Assembly: GCA_030068075.1 (NCBI GenBank)
Contig: CM057825.1
Coordinates: forward strand, 82,289,123 to 82,353,122
Source of the DNA: Paguma larvata
Taxonomy: Eukaryota > Chordata > Mammalia > Carnivora > Viverridae
Direction: 5' to 3'
Length of the DNA stretch: 64,000 bases
A program made the position numbers and the translations under genes. The notes beneath the pieces are model-generated. The model worked only from the letters and a program-made list of their open reading frames with translations. It had not been told where the DNA came from and made no database searches. Shown here piece by piece: positions 1 to 10,008 of the stretch (the first letter of the stretch is position 1; each line of letters opens with the position of its first letter).

Positions 1-195
1 ATTTTTATTTATTTATTGTGAGAGCAAAAGAGAGCAGAGAAGGGGCTGAGAGAGAGGGAGAGAGAGAATCCCAAGCAAGCTCCATGCTGTCAGCATGGAG
101 CCCATCGCTGGGCTCAATCCCAGGAACTGTGAGATCATGACCTGAGCTGAAAGCAAGAGTCAGGTGCTTAACAACCAAGCCACCCAGGCACCCCT
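1..195 (-). mobile_element. Felid/CAN tRNA-derived SINE, reverse orientation, cut by window edge
   Basis: The T-rich tail complement is at the left and the tRNA-like head is at the right, ending 'cacccaggcacccc'. The body has the expected (GA)n block, 'gctgtcagcatggagccc' and 'gagatcatgacctgagc'. The left flank, including any target-site duplication, lies outside the window. No coding capacity; moved by L1 machinery in trans (family knowledge). Confidence 0.93.
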
Positions 196-943
196 TGGTG
201 ATTACACTGTGTTTTAAAGCAGAACTCCAAATGTTCCGGTATAGAAGTTAATCTGTTGCTTACTAAAAATATACCTACTGAATTGTCAGACATGCTTTAC
301 ATTCTAGCAAATCTGAAGTAGAGTTCTAGAGTGAAATAACATAGATGGTTTTTACATCTCACTTGGAGTTTCCGTCCACCCAGAAATATTTTTCCTTATT
401 TTCCCTTCTGCAAATTCACATTCAAAAGGACCTGATAACTGTTTGTTTCTCCCTTATCTGCGTTGGTATTCGCACCTTTGAAATGCAATCTGAATGTAAA
501 CTCAAATGACCTCAGTAAAAGCCAAGTCCTGAAGTTGGTGCCTCTGGGTGAACAAAGAAGCAATAGACAGAGGTTTTAATGAAGCAATAGACAGAGGTTT
601 TAATGATAAAAGCAAAGGCAAAGTTCTCCCCCTCCGGTCAATTTCAACAAAATGGGTGGGTAGGAACAGCCCTCCCCAGGCAGAGAAGGAAAGGACAAAG
701 CAGAGAAGGACCAAAAGAGGGTTGTGCACTGTGCCGAAGAGCTTCAAATTGGATGTGAACAGCAATCTTACTATCAGTTCAACGATGCTTTCTCGTCATG
801 CAGCTTTGGGCCATGGGGACTCATTCTGGAAGAGAGAGAATGAAAAGGTAACAGGAAAAATTATGTACTTGCAAATAGGACCGTCTTCCCTCGTAAATCT
901 CTGTAAATACACTGATTCATCACAGCTCTGAGGAAGGGAAAAA
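196..943. other. Unique-looking DNA with an in-frame tandem duplication
   Basis: No repeat family recognised. A 127-codon open frame (548-931, plus) and an 87-codon frame on the other strand (502-765) overlap here. Both contain the 24-bp duplication at 557-604, which adds an 8-residue repeat. Neither has a recognisable domain, splice context or known homologue, so I do not call a gene. Confidence 0.5.
557..604. repeat. Perfect 24-bp tandem duplication
   Basis: Two identical 24-bp units, 557-580 and 581-604, each starting 'gaagcaatagacag' and ending 'gttttaat'. Because 24 is a multiple of three, any frame read through it stays open and gains an 8-residue repeat (EAIDRGFN on the plus strand). 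The identity implies a recent duplication, which may be polymorphic. Confidence 0.95.
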
Positions 944-1112
944 GCAAATATTTGCTGAGTTCTTTGTACGGTGTTCTTTATATGGATGCTTTCATTTTAT
1001 CTTCACAAATCACTGTGAATTAATCTCAGTTTTGAGATGAAGAAACTGAGGCTCAGGAAATTAGTCACCTGAGATTTGAACTACATGACTCTAAAGGCTA
1101 AGTCCTGCTTCC
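944..1112 (-). mobile_element. MIR (ancient tRNA-derived SINE)
   Basis: The centre carries the MIR core in reverse, 'gatgaagaaactgaggctca', followed by a diverged match to the 'gtcacacagc' segment and 'gatttgaac', in the right order and spacing. The left part matches the 'tttgctgagt' and 'attttatcttcaca' tail region. Old and diverged, with no target duplication visible. Confidence 0.85.
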
Positions 1113-1206
1113 TGGGTAACTGTCCGTTGGACTGTGTACAGTACTTGGGTTCCAAGTATTCTGATATAATGGGTCCAAGATGGGACCTAGGATTCTGTAT
1201 TTTTAT

Positions 1207-1412
1207 TTAAAAAAATTTTTTTTAATGTTTGCTTACTTTGGGGGAGAGAGAGAACGCTAGAGAGAGCACTAGTGGGGGAGGGGCAGAGAGCGAGGGAGTC
1301 GCAGAATCCGAAGCAGGCTCCAGACTCTGGACCAGGGCTCAAACCCATGAGCCGTGAGACCATGACCTGAGCCAAAGTTGCACGCTTAACCGACTGAGCC
1401 ACTCAGGCACCC
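1207..1412 (-). mobile_element. Felid/CAN SINE with target-site duplication
   Basis: T-rich tail on the left, GA block, then 'gaccatgacctgagcc' and 'gactgagccactcaggcac' at the right end. Flanks repeat imperfectly: 'gattctgtatttttat' before the element and 'gaatctgtatttttaat' after it, as expected for an L1-mediated insertion. The 71-codon reverse frame here (1187-1402) is just the SINE body. Confidence 0.92.
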
Positions 1413-1433
1413 TGAGGAATCTGTATTTTTAAT

Positions 1434-2582
1434 AAGCTTTCCAGGTGATTCTTCTGACCAGTGAGTTTTGCCAATTTCAGCAACAGGCTGTGCTGCCTCT
1501 TAGAGAGTAAAAGACTCATTCTAGTGTGCTGAAAGCAACCAAGCAAGCAAACAAAAACCTAGTGGTAAAGACAATGCAGCAAGGATACCTACCATTCCCT
1601 GAGTAAAAGAAGCTATTTTTCTGAATTGTCAGAAATATGTCTTCAGCTAGCAGGGCAAGGCACCGCATGAATATGCAATTGCGAAGAGACAGACTAAATA
1701 AGAGTATCATGTGACGGTGACACAGAGCTATACAGGGATGTACCTTAGAGGGTCAGAGCAAACAGAGTAGACTTTAAACGTTTCACATGGAAAATAACTC
1801 CTTGGCTAAGAGAGGAAAGAGAGAAAGAAATAAAGTGAGGTGCTGATTGGTAGTGAAAGATATTAATCCCCTTCCCTCCATACCAGCGTCAGTGACTTCT
1901 TAAAGGTGGAAGTAAGAGGATCACTATGATACCAAACCGAAGAAATGGAGCTGATGTCTCTGTGGAAGTGAGATATCCGTTAGCCTGGGGTGAGGCTGAC
2001 TTTTCTCATATGCGATGGAGTCCCTAAGAGTGCCAGGAGGCTGAACATAGAAGCAAATAGAACTCCAAGGCCTTGCATGCCCATTCAAGAAAAATAAATA
2101 AAGCTTGAGGGGTTGCGAGGGATGTCAATGGATTATGCGTTTTAACCTAGGAAGCTTTAGTGTTTGTATGCGATCGTCATACTTCAAGGACAGTTATGTG
2201 ATATTTTCTTTCATTTTAATTTTGTTAGACATCTGTGGAAAAGGTGCTTTTGCTGTTTTCCAGCTATTTCTGGGAGCATGCAGATAGGGGAAGTGTCCCA
2301 GCTCTCTCTTTACAGACCCCATTCATCTTTTTGATAAACTGTACATCAAATCCTTTCCAGGCCAAGACTTTAGCCCACAGAACCTGATCATAGAGGCTTT
2401 TGTAGCTCCCGTCAATTGAGCAGGAATAGACAAGGACTAATAATACCAAAGTCATGGCCCTGAAAATGTCTACGAAGTAGTTCCCAACTTTGCCTGCGAT
2501 TACAGTCACATAGTATTTTTTTAACCTGATACACAAGCAGCACCTCAGACTAATTAATACATTCATGATCTGAAAGTGAGAC
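1434..2582. other. Unique-looking DNA, no gene supported
   Basis: No repeat recognised. A reverse frame of 100 codons (2264-2566) has a hydrophobic stretch near its middle (FRAMTLVLLVLVYSC) but no recognisable family, and it ends next to an old DNA transposon fragment. I treat it as a chance frame. Confidence 0.4.
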
Positions 2583-2652
2583 CCAAGTGTCAGTATTTTT
2601 TAAAATACCCAAGGTAATCCCAATAAGCAGCCAGTGTTGAAAGCCACTAGGC
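2583..2652. mobile_element. hAT-type MER element fragment
   Basis: Contains 'tcagtattttttaaaa', then a diverged copy of the segment 'aggtgattctaatgtgcagcc' and 'gttgaaagccactagg', which corresponds to the terminal 'gttgagaaccactg' of small non-autonomous hAT elements. Only one end is present. Subfamily not resolved; old and degraded. Confidence 0.55.
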
Positions 2653-2840
2653 TGAGATTTTGCCTGTTCTCGCAGAGTTTAAAGGTTTTATTGACATCCC
2701 TTAAGGTAGAAAATGGAAGTTAAAAAAAAATTACTCCTGTAAATATATAGTTAGTTGTTATGTATTTGCTTTGCAAAACAGAATGTATTCATGTATGTCA
2801 TTCTTTTACTTCTAAATCAATCTTTATTTCATGCACCAAT

Positions 2841-3086
2841 TTAAATATGTTAAAAGAGGGGCACCTGGGTGGCTCAGTCAGCTGGGTGTCTGACTTTGGC
2901 TCAGGTCACGATCTCATGGTTTGTGAGTTCGAGCCCAGCATCAGGCTCTGTGCTGACAGCTCGGAACCTGAAGCCTGCTTCAGATTCTGTGTCTCCCTCT
3001 CTCTCTGCCCTTTCCCCGCTCACACTCTGTCTCGCTCTGTATCAAAAATAAATAAACATTTAAAAAAACTTAAATATGTTAAAAGA
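2841..3086 (+). mobile_element. Felid/CAN SINE with perfect 17-bp target-site duplication
   Basis: The element proper is 2858-3069. The head is 'gggcacctgggtggctcag', the internal tRNA-like box 'gagttcgagccc' is intact, and the tail is 'aataaataaacatttaaa'. Target duplications are identical: 'ttaaatatgttaaaaga' at 2841-2857 and 3070-3086. The TT/AAA-rich target fits L1 endonuclease preference. The overlapping open frames (2760-3125, 2869-3051) are read through the SINE and are not genes. Confidence 0.96.
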
Positions 3087-3590
3087 TCTCCCATGTTACC
3101 CAAGAAAAAAATACAAAAAACTTAAGCTTTGGACCAGACACTCAGGAGCAGCTACTGAGTTTCAGAGCTTGCAGCCATGGAACTAGTGCCTCAACAGAAA
3201 ACCTCTCCTATTTAGCTGATTCAGGGCTATCAAATTTGAAAGAAAATAAAAATAAATTTTAAAATGTTTTAATAGTAATAATTATTAAATCCTCCTCAAA
3301 TCCTAGATCAACCATCACCCTTTTTGCGTAATGTCACAGGGAAAAGGACTCTTTTCAACATAAGCTTTTAAAGCACCTGGTTCATTGGAAAACTAAAATT
3401 TTCTCTCTCCTTTTCCTACTACTGTCTTTGTGTTGTTTGGTGTTTATGATGGATGACTATTGTAAGGAGGCCTGGTGAAATTCAGCTTATTAGTTACTGC
3501 GGGCATCTTGATATTCAAATTTCTCATTCCCAAGGTAAGGAAGTGTTACATTTAAGACTTAAGGCCCCTCTGCATCACATACGTTGTAGA
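3087..3590. other. AT-rich unique DNA
   Basis: Includes an A/T-rich run around 3238-3290. An 80-codon frame (3453-3695) overlaps it and the possible MIR to its right. Nothing recognisable as a gene. Confidence 0.4.
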
Positions 3591-3594
3591 GAAG

Positions 3595-3725
3595 AGAAAT
3601 CTGGATTAGGAACCCAGCGGCCAGGGGCAGTACGCACAACTCTGGAGTTAACGAGTTGTACGATCTTGAACACATCAGTTAACCAGGTTTTCTGAGAGTT
3701 CTCGCATCTGTCCACTGAAGGGCTT
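3595..3725 (+). mobile_element. Possible MIR fragment
   Basis: 'ctggattaggaacccagc', then 'cgatcttgaacacatcagtt' and 'ctcgcatctgtccactgaag' occur in the order of the MIR segments for tRNA-like box, 'gaccttgggcaagtt' and 'ctcatctgtaaaatgggg'. Divergence is high, so this is a weak call. Confidence 0.4.
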
Positions 3726-5560
3726 GGACAACACTGAAGGGCTTAGTCCCTTCTAACTTGAATTTCTTATGGCATAATTTTCAATCCGTGACCTATAGAA
3801 ATAATTTCATTTTGAGGAGTTTGATGGCAATTCATTTCGTTTGTTATAAATCAAATGTAGGGTGAATAAACAAGTTATGTAGGATTCCCAGAAGAGATGG
3901 GCAAACATTTCTTTCCTGTAACTGTGCTGTTTATAATTGTAGGTTACACAAATTTCCGTATTATTTCAGTTGCAGAAGGACTGCTCAACATTGATTTAGA
4001 GCATTCAGATGATATTAAATATGCATGTTGTCTGAAATGACATTACATGTACATATAATTAAACATTCTGGTGTGTGGTTTTGGACAAATGGTGTTGCTG
4101 CAATTAAAAAAAGGAAAAGAAAAAAGAAAAAAAAGACCAGTGGCCACAGGGAGAGGGGTGTGCTGGTTCCCAAACCAAACAAAACCTCAAACGCCAAAAA
4201 CTGCATAAATCAAAGCTTAAAATCTGACTGGTAACAGCAGGACCAGATCCACGAGTATAAACTGACAGAGGTGTGCTTTCCAAAGCTACTCAATCCACTT
4301 GTATACACAAAGCTGGAATTTATTGGGCTTTGCGGCAATGACCATTTGCTTCTATGGCTCAAGCTTTGTTTCCTTGAGGGTTTCCCAATCTGTCTTCCTC
4401 TTGAGCAAACTGCATGAGATGCGTTGTTTTTATCTAAGCCACTCGCATTCCTTAGTCTTTCTCCTTTTAAGGTAAAATGGATTTTAAGTCACGCTAACGC
4501 CAATGATATTTGGCATATTCTGATTCTAGGGCATGTGCTTTCCTTCCATACAGCTCTTGTAGGGTAATGATCTCCATATATTTGAAAGACAGAATATTCA
4601 GTCTCAGAGACTCTTTGGAAGGTCATGCACGCCATATTCCTGCCTTCACACCCCTGTACTCTTGACCAGAGAAGTAAGTTTCTCAAAGCTGTTTTGCCTT
4701 CGTTTCAGTGAAACAATTCAGTTTCCTCTGAATGGATCATTTGAACAGGAGGCCCCTGTTTGCTTATTCATAGCACCCAAATTACGGTCAGAGATGCTGG
4801 ACCGTACAGAACGACAGGCCTGGGTTGGAGGCAAAGAGGAAGCAAGCTTCCTCACTGATGTCACTTTGACCCATATTATACATGGGGACTTAGGCTGACA
4901 AGTGTTCACGTCTTCTGATAAAGCACATTTTCTCAGAGACAACCTGTATGCTCTGTGAATGTTAAGCTGTTGTTGCTTGTAACTGGGTAGCTCAGAAGCA
5001 TCAGCATTGTCTGTTGTTTACATGCTGTAGGGCCACAGTCCCCGCAAGGGCCTCTGCTTGTAGCTACCAGATAAAACGATAGTCCTTCCTACATACTCTT
5101 TTTTGATACATATGCTGAAGTATTTGATTAATTTTTCCCCTATGTTTTAGACTCTGTCAGTGAGGATTCTGCTATTTCTGACCTGTTAGGACACAGAAGC
5201 AAAAGAATGCTGATTTTCATACATGCTTTCTTCTAGGTCTATAGGCAGAAAATCAGAGGCCTTGGAGTCGCTTCCTCATCTCCAAATCCAAGCCTTCTTC
5301 AAACATCTGAATTAGGAAAATATTTGGAATGCCTCTAACATAAAATACATATATGAAAAAAGTATAGATGAAAAATATCAAGTCTCTTAGCCTGCCTTTT
5401 ATGGGACCTCTTATTTGCATAATAAGAATATCTATTAACACAGCAAAAATTGCAAACTGCTTACCAGTATCACAGATAAAAGTCTACCAGTTTATCTTTA
5501 GTTCTTATTTAAGAAATTTACTAGAAGAGATTGTTTATGGTTGTATCTAAGAGTTGAAAG
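3726..5560. other. Unique-looking DNA with an A-rich tract
   Basis: No gene or clear repeat seen. An A-rich run at about 4107-4137 (A with scattered G) produces a lysine-rich spurious frame on one strand. Frames of 60-78 codons around 4489-4942 lie on opposite strands over the same bases with no family resemblance. Confidence 0.4.
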
Positions 5561-5620
5561 AATATATGTATATATATATGGGTATATGTAAATATATATG
5601 TGTGTATATATACACATACA
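5561..5620. repeat. AT/GT-rich microsatellite
   Basis: Alternating TA with interspersed TG: 'tatgtatatatatatggg' then 'aatatatatgtgtgtata'. Imperfect dinucleotide repeat of about 60 bp. Confidence 0.85.
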
Positions 5621-5928
5621 GAGAGTCTCTATAGTGCAGGCTATCACATAAAATTAGGATATTGGGCCCACTCTGTTGGTGAAGGACTTTAACTACTGAT
5701 ACAGCTTTGTCTGAAGTCAAAAAACTTCTTGACATCATCATCTCCATCTGTATTCATCTCATTTTTGTTTGTATTTTACACATGCTTAGCACAATACTTT
5801 GAATAGTGTGCTTAATGTGCATTTTTTAATATATGAAAGGAAAAGATATAACACCTTCATTCTTTGTTACAGTGAGACAACATCTGTATTGCACTTCTTA
5901 GCATTCCGTTTCCAATCCAAATAAGGGA

Positions 5929-6161
5929 AACAATTTGCTCTTTAAAAAAAAAAATGTTTATTTGTATTTGAGAGAAAGAGAGGGAGAGAGAGTAACAAGC
6001 TGGGAGGGGCAGACAGAGAGGGAGAGAGAGGATCCAAAGCAGGTTCTGTCAGCACAGGGCTTCATATGGGACTCGAACATGAGCCATGAGATCATGACCT
6101 GAGCCTAAGTCAGAGGCTTAATCAACAGGGCCACCAGAGGCCCCAACAATTTGCTCTTTAA
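5929..6161 (-). mobile_element. Felid/CAN SINE with 17-bp target-site duplication
   Basis: The element is 5946-6144. The poly-T complement 'aaaaaaaaatgtttatttg' starts it and the degraded head 'gccaccagaggcccc' ends it. Identical flanks 'aacaatttgctctttaa' lie at 5929-5945 and 6145-6161. The head has more mutations than other copies, so this one is probably older. Confidence 0.93.
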
Positions 6162-6958
6162 GGTTTTATATCCTGCTCCAACCTCAGATTCTGACCTGAA
6201 ATTAAAAGCTGGCCATTTATGAATAGAGAATCACTTAGTTTTATTTTCTGTTTTCCTAAGACTCCAGAGCTTCTTGGAAAGTTCCCTGGGATTTCATCAG
6301 ATGTGCAATGACAGCAGAATCTTGTACCCAGCCATCCAGGTATTTCTACAAATTAAGTCTATAGTCTCCTGAGCTAGCTCAAGTAACAGGGTATCATCCA
6401 CAGGTTAAATGGTGAAATTATAGCCAGGATTTACACTTACATAAAAATAGACCCCCTGAAACAAATAATTCCCAGAGTACCCATATGGTTAAGAATACGA
6501 GTGGCTCCCTTTGCTCCTCAGAGAAATCTGCCCTGTGATCACTAATTTTGGCAGGACCCACTGAGTCACCACCAGGGTTCTCAGAAACAAAGATTTATTT
6601 TATTTTTACGATATCTTAGGTTAGAAAAGAACAACATTAACAGAGGTCCACCTTATTAAAATATAAGGAAATATTAGTTATACTACACAGTCATCTCGAC
6701 CATTTGAAATATGATTTCTGACCTATCCCAGTCTTAATTTGAAATTTTGCTGAAGCCTCCATTCCTTGGAAATTGTTCAGATGTGTCTAAGAAAGTAAAC
6801 AAAGTCTAAAATATGATAAGGGAAAAGACTGATACTGTATTGACTAAATATTGGGAGTCTTTAACTCATACAAAAAATGACAAGGCAAATGACATAATGC
6901 GTTAAAATGTTTGCTACACGTATAACTGAGAGTCATATAATTTTTCAAATAAAGAGTT
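6162..6958. other. Unique-looking DNA
   Basis: No gene, tRNA or recognised repeat seen in this stretch. Confidence 0.4.
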
Positions 6959-6966
6959 TCTACAGA

Positions 6967-7199
6967 CAGGGCCCCTTGGTGGCTCAGTTGGTTAAGCACC
7001 TGACTTCCACTCAGGTCATGATCTCATGGTTCGTGAGTTCAAGCCCTGCTTTGGGCTCTGTGCTAACAGCTCAGAGCCTGGGAGCCTGCTTTGAATTCTG
7101 CATCTCCCTCTCTCTGTCCCTCCCCTGCTCACACTCTCTCTTTCTCTCTCTCTCTCAAAAATAAATAAACAATTAAAAAAATAAAAAATATAAAAAAAG
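6967..7199 (+). mobile_element. Felid/CAN SINE
   Basis: Head 'ggtggctcagttggttaagc', 'tcaggtcatgatctcatgg', (TC)n body and a long A-rich tail with AATAAA-like units up to 7199. Possible short target duplication 'tctacaga' / 'tctataga'. The 85-codon frame over it is not a gene. Confidence 0.92.
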
Positions 7200-7424
7200 T
7201 CTATAGATTAAGAAAAAAACATTCTAAAATTAACCAAATATCAATAGGCAATTAACTGAAAAACGTTACAAATAGTTAATACATACATGAAAAGGCAATC
7301 CATTTCTGTAATAAAATAAATCGACTGCTCTAAAAGCTCCTAATTAACTATCAAATTAAATGCTGTAAAATATCTAGAGTTGATGTAGTTTTGGTCACCT
7401 TTATATTGACAATGAATCTTGCAG

Positions 7425-7800
7425 TTGGATCTCTGTATGTCCTTTGACTCGGGATTTCTACTTCTGAGACTATATTCTAAAAATGTCCACACAAAACAAA
7501 TACATGTATGAAAATTATTGTAGTATTATGTGTAATAATGTAAATTTTTGAAAAACTCAAGTGTCTATCAGAGGAAAGGATTAAAATACTTCATCACATC
7601 TGCATATTGATACAAGGATATAATATGAGAATATATGGATACCTTAAATTTACCTCAAGAAATAAGCTAAATAAATTCAAAATATTGATATGTATAGAGA
7701 GTATGTTGAAGAATAATATGAATTGTATGATCCTTTATATAAAAATCTGGAAATTATTAATGCATGTAGACAAAAAAATTGAACATGTATAAACATTTTG
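7425..7800 (+). mobile_element. Old L1 3' fragment (L1M class)
   Basis: The order of motifs follows the end of ORF2 and early 3' region of old mammalian L1s: 'tatgaaaattattgtagtat', 'tgtctatcagaggaaaggat', 'tgttgaagaataatatgaat' and 'tgtatgatcctttatataaa'. The reading frame is broken, so no protein is made. Strongly diverged and without a visible poly(A). Confidence 0.65.
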
Positions 7801-7834
7801 AAGCAAGATCTTCTCATGGGGTAGAATTATTGAG

Positions 7835-8049
7835 GACATTCAACTTTAATTTTTTAAATATTTATTTATAAGCATGAGTGGGGATGGAGTAGAGAAAGGG
7901 AGACATAGAACTAGAAGCAGACTCCAGGACCCATGCTGTCAGCACAGAATTTGTCCTGGGGCTCAAACTCATGAACCAGGAGATCATGACCTGAGTCATG
8001 GAGCTTAACCAACTGAGCCACCCAGGCGCCCGGAAGACATTCAACTTTA
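7835..8049 (-). mobile_element. Felid/CAN SINE with 14-bp target-site duplication
   Basis: The element is 7850-8035, ending in the head 'gagccacccaggcgccc'. Flanks 'gacattcaacttta' are identical at 7835-7848 and 8036-8049. The GA block is short compared with other copies. A 104-codon reverse frame crosses it and is spurious. Confidence 0.95.
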
Positions 8050-9728
8050 GACAATTTTCCTCTGTTGCTTGAGTTTTGCACACATTTATATTATTTGTTT
8101 TAGTCTGAAAACAAAATATGCATTTGTTCAAAGAATTTAAATAACATCTCTCTAACAAAGTACTGTTAATATTCAAATTGGTACTAATTACAAGAGAAAT
8201 TTACTTGAAAACTAACTTTATGTGTATTTGATGAATATTAGTAATTTAATCCAGAGTGTTCAGGGCATTAATCTTTGCAGGATGCCCAAGAATACTATTA
8301 AAAATTCAACAGAATAATTATTGTTTATAATTTTAACATTTAATACCTTTCTTTAAAAATCAATAAGGTATAGTTAAGTCTCTTCTTATAAAACTATTAA
8401 AGATCTCTTCTGATAAAATTTTTAAAGATTATTAAAGAGTATGAAGTGAATCTAGAAATGCACTATATCCTATGATAAAACCTCATGTCCTCAGAAAAAT
8501 GATTAAAATAATTATTAAAAAAAGGATCCAAGAAAATGCCAATGCTGCTGTTTTTCAAATCTTTTATAATAGTTACGCCTTTTTGGGACTCACTATATTT
8601 TAATCACATTTTACCCTAGCTAGTACAAAAAAAAAAAGAAAAAAGAAAGAACTTGAACATGTCTGTGCTTTTAAAAAAATCAAACATTATTTCACTCTCC
8701 CTAAAATTGCATTGCCACCAGTAGCTGATAAATCAGTTGTTGACTTTTAAGTGGGAAGAGGTCATTGGTGTTCTTCAGTAGGTATAGAATTCATTGTACA
8801 ATTAATATTCTCTCTGGAATTTGTGAGTAACACGTCATTCTACCATTTTTTTTTCAGCCAGACATTAAGTATAATAAAAAATGTTTTGACTGGTCTTTTG
8901 CCTCAGAGGGGTTTAGTAAGCCTCAAAAATATATTTAAGTACATGTAAAATGCAATACAGTACTCTGACTTCCAGGTAATTCCATAACTTACAAAAATAA
9001 TTTGATATTTTAATGAAAATAGATATGCCAATTATTATAATGCTTTTATACTCCATAGGGAAAAAATACCCTTCATTTATTTAATGCTTTTTAACCACAA
9101 CATAACTAGTGATTCTCACTTAACAAATATTGTCTCTGAGACAATATAAATATAAAGAGGAATATAATCTCTACTGGGTAGCATTAACCTTTACTCAATC
9201 ATTAAACAATGAGAAATATTGGACTGTTTTTGTTATGGATTAAGAAAATGCTTTTGGATACAGATAAACATTTGTCCCTGCTGGAATCTCCTTCAGCAGT
9301 AATGCATCATTATGCCTGACCAGCCCTAGAAACCTTGGAAAGACAAAATATGTACATGTTGGTTGTTAAGCATATGTGATGTGTTTTGCTTTGTCACCTG
9401 GCAACCGAAAGATTTTTTAACTTTGCCAAAATCCAAACTTTTGAGACTCTTAAGCTGTTTAATTTTTGTGTTCATAGAATGTAACCCAAGGTATATTTTT
9501 GTTTGGAAAGCTACTTGACTTCTTGAATTTTGATTGATTTTGTTTAACCTAGTTTGTTGAACTTTATTGTTCTGCATGACAACTTCAAGTTAGATCAGGG
9601 TCCGTGTTAGTTATTTAGCTCTACATGGATGGTTGTCAACTCTTAAAAATCTCACAGATTTCAGGTCTTTATTGTGTCTTGATGTAGCTCACAGAGAAGG
9701 GGATCGGAAGATGTGTTTTCTAATCTTG
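8050..9728. other. AT-rich unique-looking DNA
   Basis: No gene seen. A-rich run near 8625-8648. An 83-codon reverse frame (9326-9577) is asparagine/lysine-rich as expected from AT-rich DNA, with no motif. Confidence 0.4.
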
Positions 9729-9738
9729 CTCAGCTCTG

Positions 9739-9739
<1 letters not shown>

Positions 9740-9790
<51 letters not shown>

Positions 9791-9791
9791 T
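9740..9791. repeat. (TATC)n tetranucleotide microsatellite, about 13 units
   Basis: An uninterrupted run of the ATCT/TATC unit over 52 bp. It directly abuts the tail side of the reverse SINE that follows, so the repeat probably grew from or next to the A-rich tail and target site. A run this long and pure is likely to vary in length between individuals. Confidence 0.97.
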
Positions 9792-9996
9792 TTAAAAATT
9801 GCTTTTGAGAGAGAGAGGGAGAGACAGAGAGAGTGAGCAGGTTAGGATCAATGAGAGATGGGGAGAGAATCCCAAGCAAGCTCTGAGCTTTCAGTGTGGA
9901 ACCTGATGCGGGGTTCGAACTCACAAACTGTGACATCATGACTTGAGGCAAAACCAAGAGTTGGAGGCTTAGCAGACTGAGCTACCCAGACACCCC
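9792..9996 (-). mobile_element. Felid/CAN SINE next to a microsatellite
   Basis: Tail side 'tttaaaaattgcttttgag', GA block, 'gttcgaactcacaaactgtg' and head 'gctacccagacacccc'. Candidate target duplication 'ctcagctctgtta' (9729-9741) and 'ctcagcttttgta' (9996-10008), two mismatches, with the microsatellite lying just inside the left copy. Confidence 0.92.
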
Positions 9997-10008
9997 TCAG
10001 CTTTTGTA

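Noticed and set aside
548..931. 127-codon plus frame with an 8-residue repeat
   Set aside because: Length is within chance for 64 kb on both strands; the repeat is a DNA duplication and the opposite strand is also open.
2858..2935. tRNA-like head with promoter boxes, and similar heads of the other SINEs
   Set aside because: These are tRNA-derived SINE heads, not functional tRNA genes; they lack a foldable complete cloverleaf and are joined to SINE bodies.
2760..3125. 121-codon open frame on the plus strand
   Set aside because: Most of it is the SINE at 2858-3069 read in frame; no domain or start context supports a gene.
5561..5620. TATA-like sequences in TA-rich runs
   Set aside because: Microsatellite DNA; no initiator, CpG island or transcript evidence to call a promoter.
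9739..9791. Regular spaced repeats considered as a CRISPR-like array
   Set aside because: Simple tetranucleotide run without spacers, in a mammalian genome.
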